A stretch of DNA of 64,000 nucleotides from Juglans regia (taxonomy: Eukaryota; Streptophyta; Magnoliopsida; Fagales; Juglandaceae). A model generated the notes under the pieces. That model did not search any database. It was not told the DNA's origin and saw only the letters and a list, made by a program, of their open reading frames with translations. Position numbers and translations under genes: made by a program. Location: NCBI RefSeq assembly GCF_001411555.2, contig NC_049901.1, forward strand, positions 14,671,190-14,735,189, read 5' to 3'. Numbering within the stretch: position 1 is the stretch's first letter; each line of letters starts with the position of its first letter. This document shows positions 46,640-58,807 of this stretch, piece after piece.

Positions 46640-48905
46640 GGGGTATTCATACACTTTGTGATTTGATCATGAAGGAAGCTCCCGATGTTCTCTTTTTGCA
46701 GGAGACCATATTGAAGACACGTCAAATGGAGCACTATAAGTTCAAACTTGGATTTCGAAATTGATTTATTGTTGATTGTGTGGGACATAGTGGTGGTCTT
46801 GTGATGCTTTGGAAAGATGATATTAATCTTTCAATTGTTAATTTTTTTTTTTCACCATATACGTGATGTTATTACTAGCTCTAATGGGGTGAAATGGTGT
46901 TTAACGGGTGTTTATGGGCATCCTAAGTCTAGTAAAAGAATAGAAGTGTAGAGTTTGTTAAAGAATTTGGGACGTGGTATGGTGTTGTCGTGGGTGGTAT
47001 TTGGAGACTTTAATGAAATTTTATATTAGTCTGAGAAAAGTTGGGGGAGAGATAGAAGTGAAACACAATTGGAGGAATTTAGAGATGTATTAACTGTATA
47101 TCAGCTTTGTGATTTGGGTTTGTTGGTGTCCATTTTACCTGGAGTAATAGGAGGGAAGGGTATGGATTAATTAATGAAAGGTTGGATCGTTTTCTAGCCA
47201 ATCATTTGTGGTGTGAGCTGTTTCCTCACTTGAGGGTTCAGCATGGGGTGGCAACATACTCTGATCATATTCCATTGTGGGTGGATACTGAGGGGAGATT
47301 AATTAGAAGGAAGGGAAGGAAGCTATTCAGGTTTGAAGCCATGTGGGTGGGAGAAAGATAGTGTAATTCTATTATTGAGAAGGTTTGGATTTAAGTTGGT
47401 GAGTCTCATTCACTTAACCAAGTTATGAAGTGAATCTCTCTACTTGTGTTGTTGATTTGAGAAGATGGAATCAGAGCTCTTTTGGACATGTTCAAAAGGA
47501 GCTCTCAAATGCAAAACTGAAATTGAAGTCATTGCAATAAAGTGATCCAAGTTGTCTTTTTCTAGAGGACCATAATCAAGCAAGGGATGAGGTTTAAAAA
47601 TGGCTTGAGAGAGATGAGATTATGTGGAAACAACAGTCTCAGGTGAGGTGGCTTAGGGAGGGGGATAGTAATTCAAAGTATTTCCATTCAAAGGCTAATC
47701 TTAGAAGGAAGAAAAATACTATTGTGAAATTACAAGATAATTTTGAAAATTGGGTAAGAGGAACTCAAATGGGTGTTTTAATTACTGATTATTTTTAGAA
47801 GTTATTTACAACTGCAGATGAAGTGGAGATGGGGGATGTATTATTAGGGATTGAGCCTAAAGTGACTGATGTGATGAATGTGGAATTATTGAAACCATAT
47901 GTGGCTGAGGAAGTGGAATTAGCACTTAAACAGATGAATCCTTCAAAAGCTCTGAGACTTGACAAGATGTCTCCGGTATTTTTTCAAAAATTCTAGCATG
48001 TGATAGGTAAATCTGTTATTGATTCATTGCTTTTTGCTTTGAATACGGGAGAATTTCCTAAGAATTTGAACCATACATTTATTACTTTAATTCCAAATGA
48101 ATTGTCTCCCATTAAGGTTGTAGTTTTAGACCAATTAGTTTTTGCAATGTGCTTTACAAGATTTTATCTAAAGTAGTTGCAAATAGACTAGAGAAAGTTA
48201 TTCCTGATGTTGTTTCTTATACTCAGTGTGCTTTTGTGTTTGGCAGACAAATCACTAACAATGTGTTAATTGCATACGAGTTGTTACATTATCTGAGGAA
48301 TAAGAGGAGTGGATAAATCTGTTTGTCACAAACCTTTAATTGCTTGGCTCATTTGGTATAAAAGGAATAAATTTATCTATGAGCAAACTACTTTGCAAAC
48401 TAGAGTTGTGGTAAATCATACACTATCATTACAGGTTGAGTATAAACAGCTACAAGTTTTGGATGCTTCTCATTGTGATAAAACTAAACCTAGGTGCTAG
48501 AAACCACCCCCAACAAATTTTTTGAAGCTAAATGTGGATGGGTTTTTTTTTTTTTTAATCATCAATTAGTTGAAGTATGGGTGATTCTTAGAGATTATAA
48601 AGGTGATGTGCTAGTGTCTTGTAGCAAAGTGGAGCGGGAAGTTTCTTCTACAGAATTTATTGAGGCAACAACTTTGTTAATGAGTCTTCAATTGTGTGCA
48701 CAATGGAGAGTTCCAAAATTATTGTTAGAAACTGATTGTTTAATTCTTGTTAATGCTTTGACCAATTTTTCTGAGTTTCTAACAGATTTTGAATTCCTAC
48801 TTCAAGATATTCGAAGAATGATTAGACTTTTCCAAGAAGTTCAGGTCTTGCATGTGCATAGACTGGAAAATACGGTTGTGCATCAGTTGGCAAGACATGC
48901 ATGAG
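46640..48905 (+). pseudogene. LINE ORF2 remnant, RT core deleted
   Basis: Endonuclease words are APDVLFLQET near 46680 and GHSGGLVMLWKDDINLSIVN near 46790. The RT N-terminal part at about 47640-48310 includes [20 protein letters not shown] and [18 protein letters not shown]. At about 48310 the sequence jumps to PLIAWLIWYKRNKFIYEQ and then RNase H (48494-48904: LLLETDCLILVNALT, LENTVVHQLARHA). The catalytic FADD region and most of zf-RVT are missing, so the copy could never have re-transposed after this loss. Confidence 0.8.
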
Positions 48906-49048
48906 ATGTTAATGATATAGAGATATGGTGGGATTTCTGTCCTCCTTTTATAAGTCAAACTATTTGGCTTGATAAAAATAATATTTGTAAGGACTCTATT
49001 TGACTTCAATGAATGAATGTTTGGTTATTAAAAAAAGAAAACTAATAG

Positions 49049-50037
49049 TCACTCTTACACAGGTATATTCTTGTGAAAAGAGGGGCTTGACTCGGCGATG
49101 GGCTCAAAGGCCGAGTATTAATCCGTGGCTTAGATGTTGTGGATACATACGCATGGGAGGAAGAAAACCTTCTATTGTAATTGTGGAGATCGACACGTTC
49201 ATGTCGATACTTTTTTGGGAAGCCTGCTAAATAATTAGCTGAGCAATCTGAAATTGGGGAAACCATGCACATGACTTTGACAAGGAGGAGGGTGAGAGAG
49301 AAGAATTGGCTATAATCTTACAAGTTTGAGGAAGATGATCAAGAATTATGGATGATGATTAGTTTGTCGGTTGATCGATCATTGTTTAGATGGTAAAATA
49401 TTGTTCAGATTGCAAATGTAAAGACCAAATTGACAGCCGCATGTTGAAATTCAAAGATGACATTTAGAAAAAAACTCACTTTAAATAAGGTTGATCAATT
49501 TTAACAACACCCATTATTTTGAAAAAATAAAAAACTCTATTTATAAATTGGTGTGGATAACACACTTAGTAAACTATTTACATTGTATAATTTGATTTAG
49601 AAGATAAATTTTAAATTTTATAAATCAAATTTTACTATTTAAATTTTGTAGATGATATATTATACACATTGATTTGAGAATAGAATAACTCCCTTCCAAT
49701 TTTATTTATTTATTTATTATTCTCAAACTCTCACTTATCATTTTCACTGCGATTTGCTCAGAACTCCTGTGATTTTCTAAGAAGTGCAGATATCACAGGC
49801 TGATTCTCACTCTGATTCACACCTATTTGGCCAACTCGTTACGCGTTACTCGTGAGATGGCTTCTTCTTTCTAATTTTGCCCAATAATTTGAGAGAATAA
49901 AAATAATATTTACAGTCATATAATGATAATGATGTACATTTTAAAAATATATATATATATATAATTTACATAAAAAAATTAATTTTTTAATAATAAATCT
50001 CAATCTTTTTCAAAAATAAATACACTATACTTACAAA
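49049..50037. other. AT-rich spacer, no gene
   Basis: The start may be the remainder of the Copia LTR interrupted by the LINE. A region at about 49500-49690 is AT-rich and MITE-like, but I could not pair its ends. An AT microsatellite lies at about 49950-49962. Confidence 0.35.
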
Positions 50038-50123
50038 ATGAAAACTCTGTATGCAAGAGAGTTGGCGCAGGATGCGCACGAACAAACACGAGTCTGCAGT
50101 GCATTTAAGAATTTTCCTAAACG

Positions 50124-50249
50124 ATGCGTCTCATCCCAGCTCCCCTTCCTAGTTTCCTCCCTCTCCCTCCTCCTTCTTCACCCTCCTCCAAGAGGCTTCG
50201 CTGCTCCTCTTCTTCTCCGATTCTATTTTTTGCACTCCCACTCTCCAAC
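50124..50249 (+). pseudogene. CUE-domain protein gene, probable exon 1 remnant
   Basis: The frame from ATG 50124 reads MRLIPAPLPSFLPLPPPSSP and then SKRLRCSSSSPILFFALPLS, resembling the Ser/Pro-rich SKRxRCSSSSP start of plant CUE-domain proteins (recalled, not searched). The frame is cut at 50249 by the Copia insertion. Past the insertion, at 55695, the sequence gives no clear CUE start, so the exon was probably already decayed or ended nearby. Confidence 0.4.
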
Positions 50250-50652
50250 TGTTGGGGAAATCAACACAGCGGAAGGGATAAAAGCGGTAATAAAAGAGTA
50301 CACTCATGCACTCAGTGACACCAAAAATTTAACGTGGTTCGGCAACTGCCTACATCCACAGAAAAGAGCTTCACTAATAAATAGTGGAACACAAGAAAAT
50401 ATTACAGAGGAGGAGGATCACACTCCACTCAACTCAACTCTCTTCTTTTCTCTCAGAGCTCTCTCGGCTCTCTCTCTTTTCTTTTCTCTTTGGGTGTATC
50501 TGAGACTCTCGCCAGAAGCCTCAATTTATAGATGCATTGTTTTACGTATGAATGCATTTATTGTTGCATTCAATGGACAGTTGAGAGTTGGGCGTTAGGG
50601 GTTAAGCAGCAAGCAGTCATTGTTGACTGCTTGCTTGGGCAGGGACTCAACA
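50250..50652 (-). repeat. Copia 3' LTR
   Basis: It starts TGTTGGGGAAATC and ends GGGACTCAACA on the plus strand. It contains a 12-bp-stem hairpin at 50608-50635 with loop TTGT. Confidence 0.95.
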
Positions 50653-50665
50653 ATTCTCCCCCTCC
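50653..50665 (-). other. Copia polypurine tract
   Basis: The minus strand reads GGAGGGGGAGAAT directly before the 3' LTR, the normal primer for plus-strand synthesis. Confidence 0.85.
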
Positions 50666-50677
50666 ATGCCCATTTAC

Positions 50678-53600
50678 CTAGATGCTCTCCATCCCAGCTA
50701 TGTCTCTGCATAGCTCAAGCTTCTCACTTGTAACCACCTTCGTCAGCATGTCCTGCTGGATTCTCTTTCGTATGGATCTTCACAAGCTTCAACAGCTGTT
50801 GTTCCATCGCTTCGCGTATCCAATGATAGCGGATGTCAATATGCTTGGTGCGGGAGTGGTACATTGAATTCTTGCTCAAGTCTAGAGCACTTTGACTATC
50901 ACAATGTACCTTGTAGTCCTCTTGACTAACTCCTAGTTCTTGGAGAAAACGCTTCATCCACAGCATCTCTTTCCCAGCTTCCACTGCGGCAATGTACTCT
51001 GCCTCTGTTGTGGATAAAGCAACACACTTTTGCAACTTGGACTGCCAAGAGACAGCTCCTCCTGCAAAGGTGAAGAGAAATCCTGAAGTCCAGATCTCCT
51101 GCCATATCTGAATCTGTATAGCCTTCCAAAACTGGTTTAGCTCCCCCAAAACACAAGCACATATTCGATGTACCTTTCAGGTACTTGAGAATCCACTTGA
51201 CTGCTTCCCAATGATCCTTTCCTGGATTTGAAAGGAATCTGCTCACCATGCCTACAGCATGAGCAATATCTGGTCTGGTACAAACCATTGCATACATCAG
51301 GCTTCCTACTGCTGAAGAGTAGGGGACTGCTTCCATTTCTTCAATCTCTTTCTTTGAAGAAGGACACGAGCTCTTGCTCAACTTGAAGTGGTTTGCAAGT
51401 GGAGTTTTGACTGGCTTAGCATCTCCCATGTTGAAACGTCTAATGACCTGTTCAACATATTTTTGTTGTGATAGCCACACCCTTTTGACTTTCCTATCAC
51501 GAACAATCTTCATGCCCAAAATTTGCTGTGCTGGGCCTAAGTCCTTCATGTCAAAGGACTTGGATAGTTCCTTCTTTAGTTTGTTAATCATGGACCTATC
51601 CTCACCAACGATTAACATATCATCAACGTAAAGAAGGAGTATGACAAACTTGTCATCCTGGAACCTTCGAACATAGACACACTGATCTGCAACAAGTCTC
51701 TTGTAACCATGACTCATCATGAATGAGTCGAACTTCTTGTACTATTGCCTCGGAGCTTGCTTGAGGCCATAGAGACTCTTCTTCAGCTTGCAGACTAAGT
51801 GATCTTTCCCTGGAGCTGCAAACCCTTCTGGTTGCTCCATATAGATTTCCTCCTCCAAATCTCCATGGAGAAAGGCTGTCTTCATATCCATCTGTTCGAG
51901 TTCCAAATTCAAGCTGGCTACCAATCCGAGTATGACTCGGATCGACATCATTTTCACCACCGGAGAAAATATCTCGTCAAAGTCGATTCCCTTCTTTTGC
52001 TGGAATCCTTTGACAACCAATCTGGCCTTGTGCTTCATCAGCTTTCCTTGGCCATCTTTCTTCAGCTTGAACACCCATTTGTTGTTTAGGGCTTTCTTTC
52101 CTTCAGGAAGTTTCACTAACTCATAGGTCTGATTTTTCTGCAAAGAACTCATCTCTTCTTGCATTGCCTGCACCCATAGGCTTCTATCAGCATGAGTTTG
52201 AACTTCCTGGAAACTCTCTGGCTCCCCCTCATCAGTAAGCAGAATATAGTCTGATTCCGGATATCTCCTCGACGGAATCAGTAGGCGGCCTCTTGCCGAT
52301 CTTCTTGGTTCATCAACCAAATGAGGTTCGTCACCATCTAACCCTTGTGGTGGTACACCAGCTGCTGGTGGAGAGGATTCTTGCTCCCCCTGCTCGACAC
52401 CCTGAGCTTCTTCTTCTGCTTCTGGATCTCGATCCTGCATTTCCTCATTATCTGTGGCGGACTGTAATGGTGCAGGATTTGTAGTATCGGAACTAAGCTC
52501 TCTTGATGAAGCTTCAGTTCCTATGTTCTGGTTTTCATGGAACACAACGTCCCTACTTCTGACAATTCTCTTTGTCACTGGATCCCATAACTTGTATCCG
52601 AATTCTTCATCTCCATATCCAACAAAGATACATGGAGTTGACTTAACATCGAGCTTCTGTCTCAGCTCCTTGGATACGTGTGCAAAGGCTTTGCACCCAA
52701 ACACTCTCAGGTGAGAGTAAGAAACATCTTTTCCAGACCAAACCTTCTCAGGAATTTCAAATTCCAGTGGTGCAGAAGGTGATCTGTTGATCAGGTAACA
52801 GGCAGCTAGAACAGCTTCACCCCAGAATGGCTTTGGTAACTTGGCCATACTGAGCATGCATCTTGTTCTTTCAATGATGGTCCGGTTCATTCTTTCGGCT
52901 ACACCATTGTGCTGAGGGGTATATGGGACCGTCTTCTCATGTCGAATACCGCGATCAGCGCAGTATGCAGCGAACCTTTTGGAGACATATTCTCCTCCAT
53001 TGTCCGTTCGCAGGCACTTCAACTTCTTTCCCGTCTCTCTTTCCACTAGGGTGTGGAAATTCTTGAAGTGCTCGAAGACCTGATCCTTTGACTTCAAAAC
53101 ATATACCCAGACTTTTCGTGAAGCATCATCAATGAATGTCACGAAATATCTGTTACCTCCCAATGACTCTTCTTCCATGGGACCACATACATCAGAGTGT
53201 ACCAGACTCAACAACTCTGATCTTCTCTTCGTAGAGGATTTAAACGAGACTCTGCATTGTTTGCCAAACAAACAGTACTCACAAGGGTTTAACGCTGTTC
53301 CTTTGGCAACTTTGATGAGTGCCTTCTTCGCAAGCGTATCCAACCCTTTCTCACCCATGTGTCCGAGTCTCTTGTGCCACAGATTCGGTGATGCCTCGTC
53401 TTCCACTGCATTGAGGCTATCAGAACCGATCTTCACATGGGTCTTGTACAACGTACCGCAAATATGTCCTCGGGCGACAACCATGGCACCTTGTGACAGC
53501 TTCCAAGTGCCTTTGCTGAAGTAGCTGTCATAGCCCTGTCGATCAAGGGCTGTCCCGGAAATCAGGTTGAGCCGAAGGTCAGGAATGTGTCGAACATCTT

Positions 53601-54702
53601 TCAACACCATGGTGCAACCAACGTTGGTTTTTATCTGCACTTCGCCAACTCCCACGATCTTCGAGGAACTGGCATTCCCCATCCTTACCGTACCAAAGTC
53701 TCCTGTTTTGTACGTAGTGAAAAATTCACTATGGGAAGTGGCGTGGTATGATGCTGCTGTGTCTACCACCCACTCAACATCATGGCTTGCAATGTGCAGA
53801 CACGTCTCGTCACTAGTGGAGAGTATTGCCACATCTCCAGAAAGAGTGACAAGGGTTTCACCATCTTCTTTCTTCAGCTTACTGCTTTGACCTTGCTCCC
53901 TTAAAAACTTGTGGCAGTGTTTCCTCATATGGCCTTCTTTGCCACAATGGTAACATTTTATGTTACCCGTCTGCTGGTTCCTGCTGCTGCTGGACCTTCC
54001 ACGTGGTTGAGGCTTCCCTCTGTTTCTGCCTCCACTTCTCCCTCTATCATTACCTTGAGGCCTTTCTCTACTCTCGGTGACAAGGGCATGAGTTTGATTC
54101 ATGCTTGTCTCTTTTCGTCTGGCCTCCTCATTAAATAGGGCATCCTTAACCATCGTCATGGTAAGTTTGCCATCTGGAGTAGAGTTACTTAGGGAGACCA
54201 CCAGCGTCTCCCAACTGTCTGGTAATGAACTGAGAAGTAGCAGGGCTTGTTCTTCATCGCCAAGATTCAGGTTGACGGACCCGAGCTGGTTAACTAGGTT
54301 TTGAAACTCGCTAGTATGCTCGGCAACAGAGGTATCGCTTTTCAACTTCAAGTTAACAAGCCGTCTCATCAAGAGGGCCTTGTTTCGAGCAGTTTTAGCC
54401 TGATACATATCCTCTAACTTTTTCCAGAGGTTATATGCATCCGTCTCCTGGGCCACGTGGTGAAAAACACTATGGTCAATCCATTGCCTGATCTGACCAA
54501 TAGTCTTCTTGTGCATCTTTCTCCACACTTGATCCGTAACTTCATCTGGCTTCTTCCCTTCATCTTCCAAAGGGTCAAACAGATCTTTACAGTTCAAGAG
54601 ATCCTCCATTCGAGGTCTCCAAAGACTATAGTTTGAGGCAGTCAGCTTTATCATGGCGCCTGATGCTGAATCCTCCATGGATTTAGACTGTTCTAAATAC
54701 AA
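50678..54702 (-). pseudogene. Copia gag-pol polyprotein with three lesions
   Basis: A single frame runs 54702-51742. Gag contains [20 protein letters not shown]. The CCHC knuckle is [14 protein letters not shown]. Protease has [12 protein letters not shown], where DTA replaces DTG as in many plant Copia copies. GAG_pre-integrase has [14 protein letters not shown]. Integrase has LRTDNGGEY and [16 protein letters not shown] begins [13 protein letters not shown] and reaches YGLKQAPRQ. Here a TGG-to-TAG change at 51742-51744 stops it. The frame continues with LLLYVDDMLIVG and MKDLGPAQQILGMKI. A small deletion near 51090 shifts the frame at the RNase H GDLD...TSGFLF junction. RNase H has CVALSTTEAEYIAAVEAGKE. 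A one-base insertion near 50751 shifts the end, ENPA to KVVTSEKLELCRDIAGM. Confidence 0.92.
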
Positions 54703-55271
54703 AATACAAGTACAGGATCTTTGAGGTGGAATATCACAAAACGGACAACACCGTTGTGTCCGAAACGTCTGATTTTGTTGGAAACGAGTCTTGTTTCGTC
54801 AAAATCAGACTCAGATAGCACAAGGAATGAGCAAAAGAACCAAAAGAGGAACTCTGTTGCGCGTGCAGTGCGTGGCGCGAACAAAACGCGTAGGTGCGTG
54901 TAACTCACGCGCTGAAACTCCTCTGCTGCGCGTGGAACGCGTAGGCGCGTGTACCTCACGCGCTTTATGGAGTCAGGGGCACGTCAGGCGCGTGAACTTC
55001 ACGCGCAATGGCTTCTCTGGAGCGCGTGTGGTGCGTGGCTGAGCGTGGTACTCATGCGCTCTATACTCCCCTTGGCGCGTGTGACGCGTGTCGAGAATGG
55101 GTCTCACTCTCCGATCTTCAGACGGCGCGTGGGGGAGCGTGCGGCCTCCGTTTGGCCTCTGGTTTCCACCGCTTTTCTTGTCTGGATGAGACGAACACAG
55201 TGGTATGCTCAAATTTGAAAACTGAGCTACACACTAAAACCGAGTTTTCTGTAAAAATTTCTTCCAACAAA

Positions 55272-55284
55272 CGCTCTGATAGCA
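55272..55284 (-). other. Copia primer-binding site
   Basis: The minus strand reads TGCTATCAGAGCG directly after the 5' LTR, one change from the usual initiator-Met match TGGTATCAGAGCG. Confidence 0.8.
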
Positions 55285-55286
55285 CT

Positions 55287-55689
55287 TGTTGGGGAAATCA
55301 ACACAGTGGAAGGGATAAAAGCGGTAATAAAAGAGTACACTCATGCACTCAGTGACACCAAAAATTTAACGTAGTTCGGCAACTGCCTACATCCACAGAA
55401 AAGAGCTTCACTAATAAATAGTGGAACACAAGAAAATATTACAGAGGAGGAGGATCACACTCCACTCAACTCAACTCTCTTCTTTTCTCTCAGAGCTCTC
55501 TCGGCTCGCTCTCTTTTCTTTTCTCTTTGGGTGTATCTGAGACTCTCGCCAGAAGCCTCAATTTATAGATGCATTGTTTTACGTATGGATGCATTTATTG
55601 TTGCATTCAATGGACAGTTGAGAGTTGGGCGTTAGGGGTTAAGCAGCAAGCAGTCAACAATGACTGCTTGCTTGGGCAGGGACTCAACA
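55287..55689 (-). repeat. Copia 5' LTR
   Basis: Same length and ends as the other LTR. The hairpin at 55645-55672 has loop ACAA, the reverse complement of the partner's TTGT. Confidence 0.95.
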
Positions 55690-55799
55690 CCAACTAATTT
55701 TTTCATTAATTTTTGTGTAATTTATTGTGGGAATTTGTTTTCGATGGAATGGTTATGATGATTCGTGTATGATATTTATGAAAAATCCCTCAAGTTTTT

Positions 55800-55995
55800 T
55801 GACGGTACGTTTGGATTCTCAACTCATCTCAACTGATTATTACAATTTTTTCAAATTACAATATAAAATATAATAAACAATTCAATATTTTTAAATCCTA
55901 AAATAATAATAATATTAAAAAATAATATTCTAACAATATTTTATAATTTCAACTTAACTCAATTCAACTCAGTTCAATATTTAAATGTAATTTGA
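55800..55995. mobile_element. MITE, GTTTGGAT family copy
   Basis: It starts ACGTTTGGATTCTCAACTCA and ends near AACTCAATTCAACTCAGTTC. The AT-rich core (AAAATATAATAAACAATTCA, TATTCTAACAATATTTTAT) is shared with the copy at 63450-63660. Confidence 0.7.
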
Positions 55996-56171
55996 AATTG
56001 CATGACGAGTTTTTGAATTTTTTGGTCGAGAAGTTTGAGGGAATTTTCATAAATATATTTAATTTGAGTAGTCTCTAACTCGGCCATGTCATCAAGGTCG
56101 TTCTGTATAACGCTAGAGATCATTTTTTACCTTGGAATGCACGAGTTATAGTAATGGATTTTTCCTTTCAG

Positions 56172-56302
56172 ATTCTTGAGAGAGCATTGCAAGAATGTGA
56201 TAGTGATATGGATGCTGCCATCAAGGCCTGCATGAGCTTTGCCTGAATCTGCAGAGGGAAATTCAGGTTGTGCTGAAGAATCAGATGTACATGTGAAGAA
56301 GG
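56172..56302 (+). pseudogene. CUE-domain protein gene, exon 2 remnant with frameshift
   Basis: After a good acceptor (TTTCCTTTCAG) the frame reads ILERALQECDSDMDAAIKA, the core of a ubiquitin-binding CUE domain, and then hits a stop. The family's expected continuation (ESAEGNSGCAEESDVHVKKG) is readable in another frame, so a small indel broke the gene. A donor GTATGT follows at 56303. No later exon was recognised. Proteins of this family bind ubiquitin through the CUE fold. Confidence 0.6.
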
Positions 56303-58600
56303 GTATGTAGTGTATTGCCATCGAAAAATCGCTTTGAACAGGAGATGGATCACAGCGATAGAGAACTGCAGTTTCGAAATTTCCCTCCTCTTTGTTTCTT
56401 TTTCATCTTTATTGCAATTTCCGTATGTATGCTTTTTCTATTTTCTATTTGATTTTTTCCTTTTTTTAATACTTGCTGACATGGTATCCCTGCACAGCTC
56501 TTCTGCACAAAGTCTCTTGAATGTAGTGGGACTGCTTACAAAAACACACTACTGTATCTACATTACGCTCTACAGAAAGATTGACTATATATTTTCAGAG
56601 CCCCGGCAGATTAGACGTGTGACACGAGCAAGTCAAAAGGCATCTCCGTTCCTCCCGGACTGACTCGTGACTCCCTGAGGACAGCTCAAGCTAATGTTTC
56701 ATCAGTTCGATATGTAATTCTGACGTACTTCTCTCTTTTTGTCCATGTCTGAAGGCTGAAAGAAAGAATCTTGAGTCATGATTATCCCAGTCAATACTAG
56801 CTAACCTGCAACATTGTTGTGGCGATGCACTTTCATCAGAATTGATGAGTTTCTGACCCAAAACAGAGACTGTAATTATCAAGACGTAGGAAGAACAAAA
56901 AAGTACCACTTGATTGAGTTTTCTTCAAACTTCCACTTCTTGCGCATGGCCTGAGGCACCACATTGAGCAAATTACTTTCATAGTGATGCCATGCTTCAA
57001 TCGAATCATCAACTTGAAATTATCATCTTGGATTAGAAAGTATGTTTTAAGTCAGATGCAGTATAAATAATCAAGCGGGTTAACATTAATGGATACCGTA
57101 AGCCAAATTGTTTTTGGACCAAAGAGAAATTCATAACTAGAAAAGAAATATGATCCAAAACTAAAATATATTCAAGAATATTATGTGCATTATGCCAAAT
57201 TGTAGTGGGTTCGGAAGCTAGCGCAAGCTCGACCAGAAAAAACAAGAGCCTAGCTGAGTACAGCACAGGTTCTGGGTCCCTGACTTTGACTTGCATGGTT
57301 TTTGAAGGTGTCAAGACAATATATTAATCAAAAGAGCCTCTTCACTTTCTGAATTTGTGAAATGTACTCTCCTGTTTATTTATATATTTATATTTTTTTT
57401 TTCAAAGGAAATTTATCGGTATTATGGTAGCTGAATGCAGGATTTCTATTACAATTTTTGAAATCTAGAAATAAAAAGATTTTAAGCTTTAAACTTCGTG
57501 AAACTACAAATGTAGGGGAGAGAGAGAGATAGATTTTCAGCTTAATTTCTCAAGCCAAAGGTACGTAATTGTTTCCTTTTTATCCTCGGTTGTAGTAAAC
57601 ATTTGTCCTATAATGTGCATGTGGTTGTCACCCCTGTTTTTTCTGATTGCATGTCGTCCAACTTTTACAAGTTTTTCAATACCAATACCATCTAGAAATC
57701 CACGTAGCCTTTGATCAAGCAATAGAATAATGTCCGCGAATCAAAAGTATGCCATCATTTCTATCTATCAGAACACATCGTAAAAAGTAAGAAGAAACAA
57801 AAAGAAAAGGAAAAAAAAAAAAAAAAAACAGAGAAACGAGGCACGATGTAAAGCTTGCAAAACCATTGGAGGGATGAAAGTAAAGGTTTGTGACCCTAAA
57901 GAAAACAAGGAAAACGAAAGGTTGGTTGGCAAAGCTACTATAATGATTCCCATTCTCTAGTCTTAACACTGCCAAAGATACAAGAAAGACCAATTTGGTA
58001 TCCTTGATATTTCGAGGATATGATTAAGAGTTTAAATGGGTAAATCCTGATTAGTGTGCTTTTCCCCATTTTTTCTTTATTTTTTTTATGGATAAGGACT
58101 GGAATGACAAGCAAAAGTATAAGTATTTGATGGGCAGCTCAGATCTCATTTTTCTATTTCTTTTTCCATTCCAGAGCTCGACATGTTTGTTAAACCGTTG
58201 ATAAAACTTCCACCGCTAAATTAAAAACAGATGGTCCAGATCTCTCTCCTTAATAAACAATACATGTCAACATACTGGTGTTCTGTTCACCTAGATTCCA
58301 TGCCCTTTTCTGTTCCCTTTAAATGCCCGCTTTTTCAGTTTTTTTTATAATTTATAGCTTCCCTCCCATGCTGCTGCATTAAGATCTGATTAACATTCAT
58401 CACACTTGAATATCTAATCAGAGCTCATCAAAACTTTATAATAAATACAGCAGCAAAATACACCAAAGAGCAGAATACTCAGTTACTTTAGAGGATTCAT
58501 ATCCATACGAGTAGAAATTGGAATGGAATTGAAATCCGGAATTTTTATATAACCTTGTATAGAAGAATAAAATTGTGGGTTGGTCTCATTGGTGGCGTTG
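56303..58600. other. Unassigned spacer
   Basis: No domain, tail or repeat boundary was recognised apart from a poly-A run at 57811-57829 and pyrimidine-rich tracts. Short open frames on both strands look random. Confidence 0.4.
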
Positions 58601-58665
58601 CACTACCACTCTACTTGTTGATGCGTGAAAATCGTACAATAGACTGTCGGTGTAATCGGTGTAAT

Positions 58666-58807
58666 CGGGGTGTAATACCTCCTCACACTACTAAATATTT
58701 TTCCTCCTCACACCACTCCTCATTACTAGTAGTGTGATTAGATATTTTACCTCCTCACACTACTAAATATTTTACCTCCCCACACCACTTCTCATTGGGG
58801 TGTAATC
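58666..58807. repeat. Duplicated 48-bp units between two GGGGTGTAAT copies
   Basis: Units of about 48 bp beginning ACCTCCTCACACTACTAAAT are repeated with a 24-bp spacer. The block is bounded on both sides by GGGGTGTAAT (58666-58675 and 58798-58807), so it may be a small insertion with a 9-10 bp TSD or a local duplication. Confidence 0.6.

Larger units (their letters stand above)
45017..49037 (+). mobile_element. L1-type LINE with internal deletion
   Basis: The element is bounded by a perfect 11-bp TSD AAAACTAATAG (45006-45016 and 49038-49048), with an A-rich tail at 49029-49037. ORF1 and ORF2 are present, but RT is cut after its first third and joined near 48310 to the zf-RVT/RNase H end. 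The total is 4.0 kb instead of about 5.6 kb. Confidence 0.88.
50250..55689 (-). mobile_element. Complete young Ty1/Copia element (Tnt1/Tork-like)
   Basis: Two 403-bp LTRs (50250-50652 and 55287-55689) differ by four substitutions plus a 4-nt loop flip. The element is flanked by a perfect 5-bp TSD CCAAC (50245-50249 and 55690-55694). The primer site, gag-pol and polypurine tract are all in place. The low LTR divergence means a recent insertion, yet the polyprotein has three lesions. It splits a CUE-domain gene remnant. Confidence 0.95.

Noticed and set aside
50038..50598. A 186-codon plus-strand frame crossing the Copia border
   Set aside because: It runs from host DNA into the LTR across the TSD, so it is a chance fusion and not a gene.
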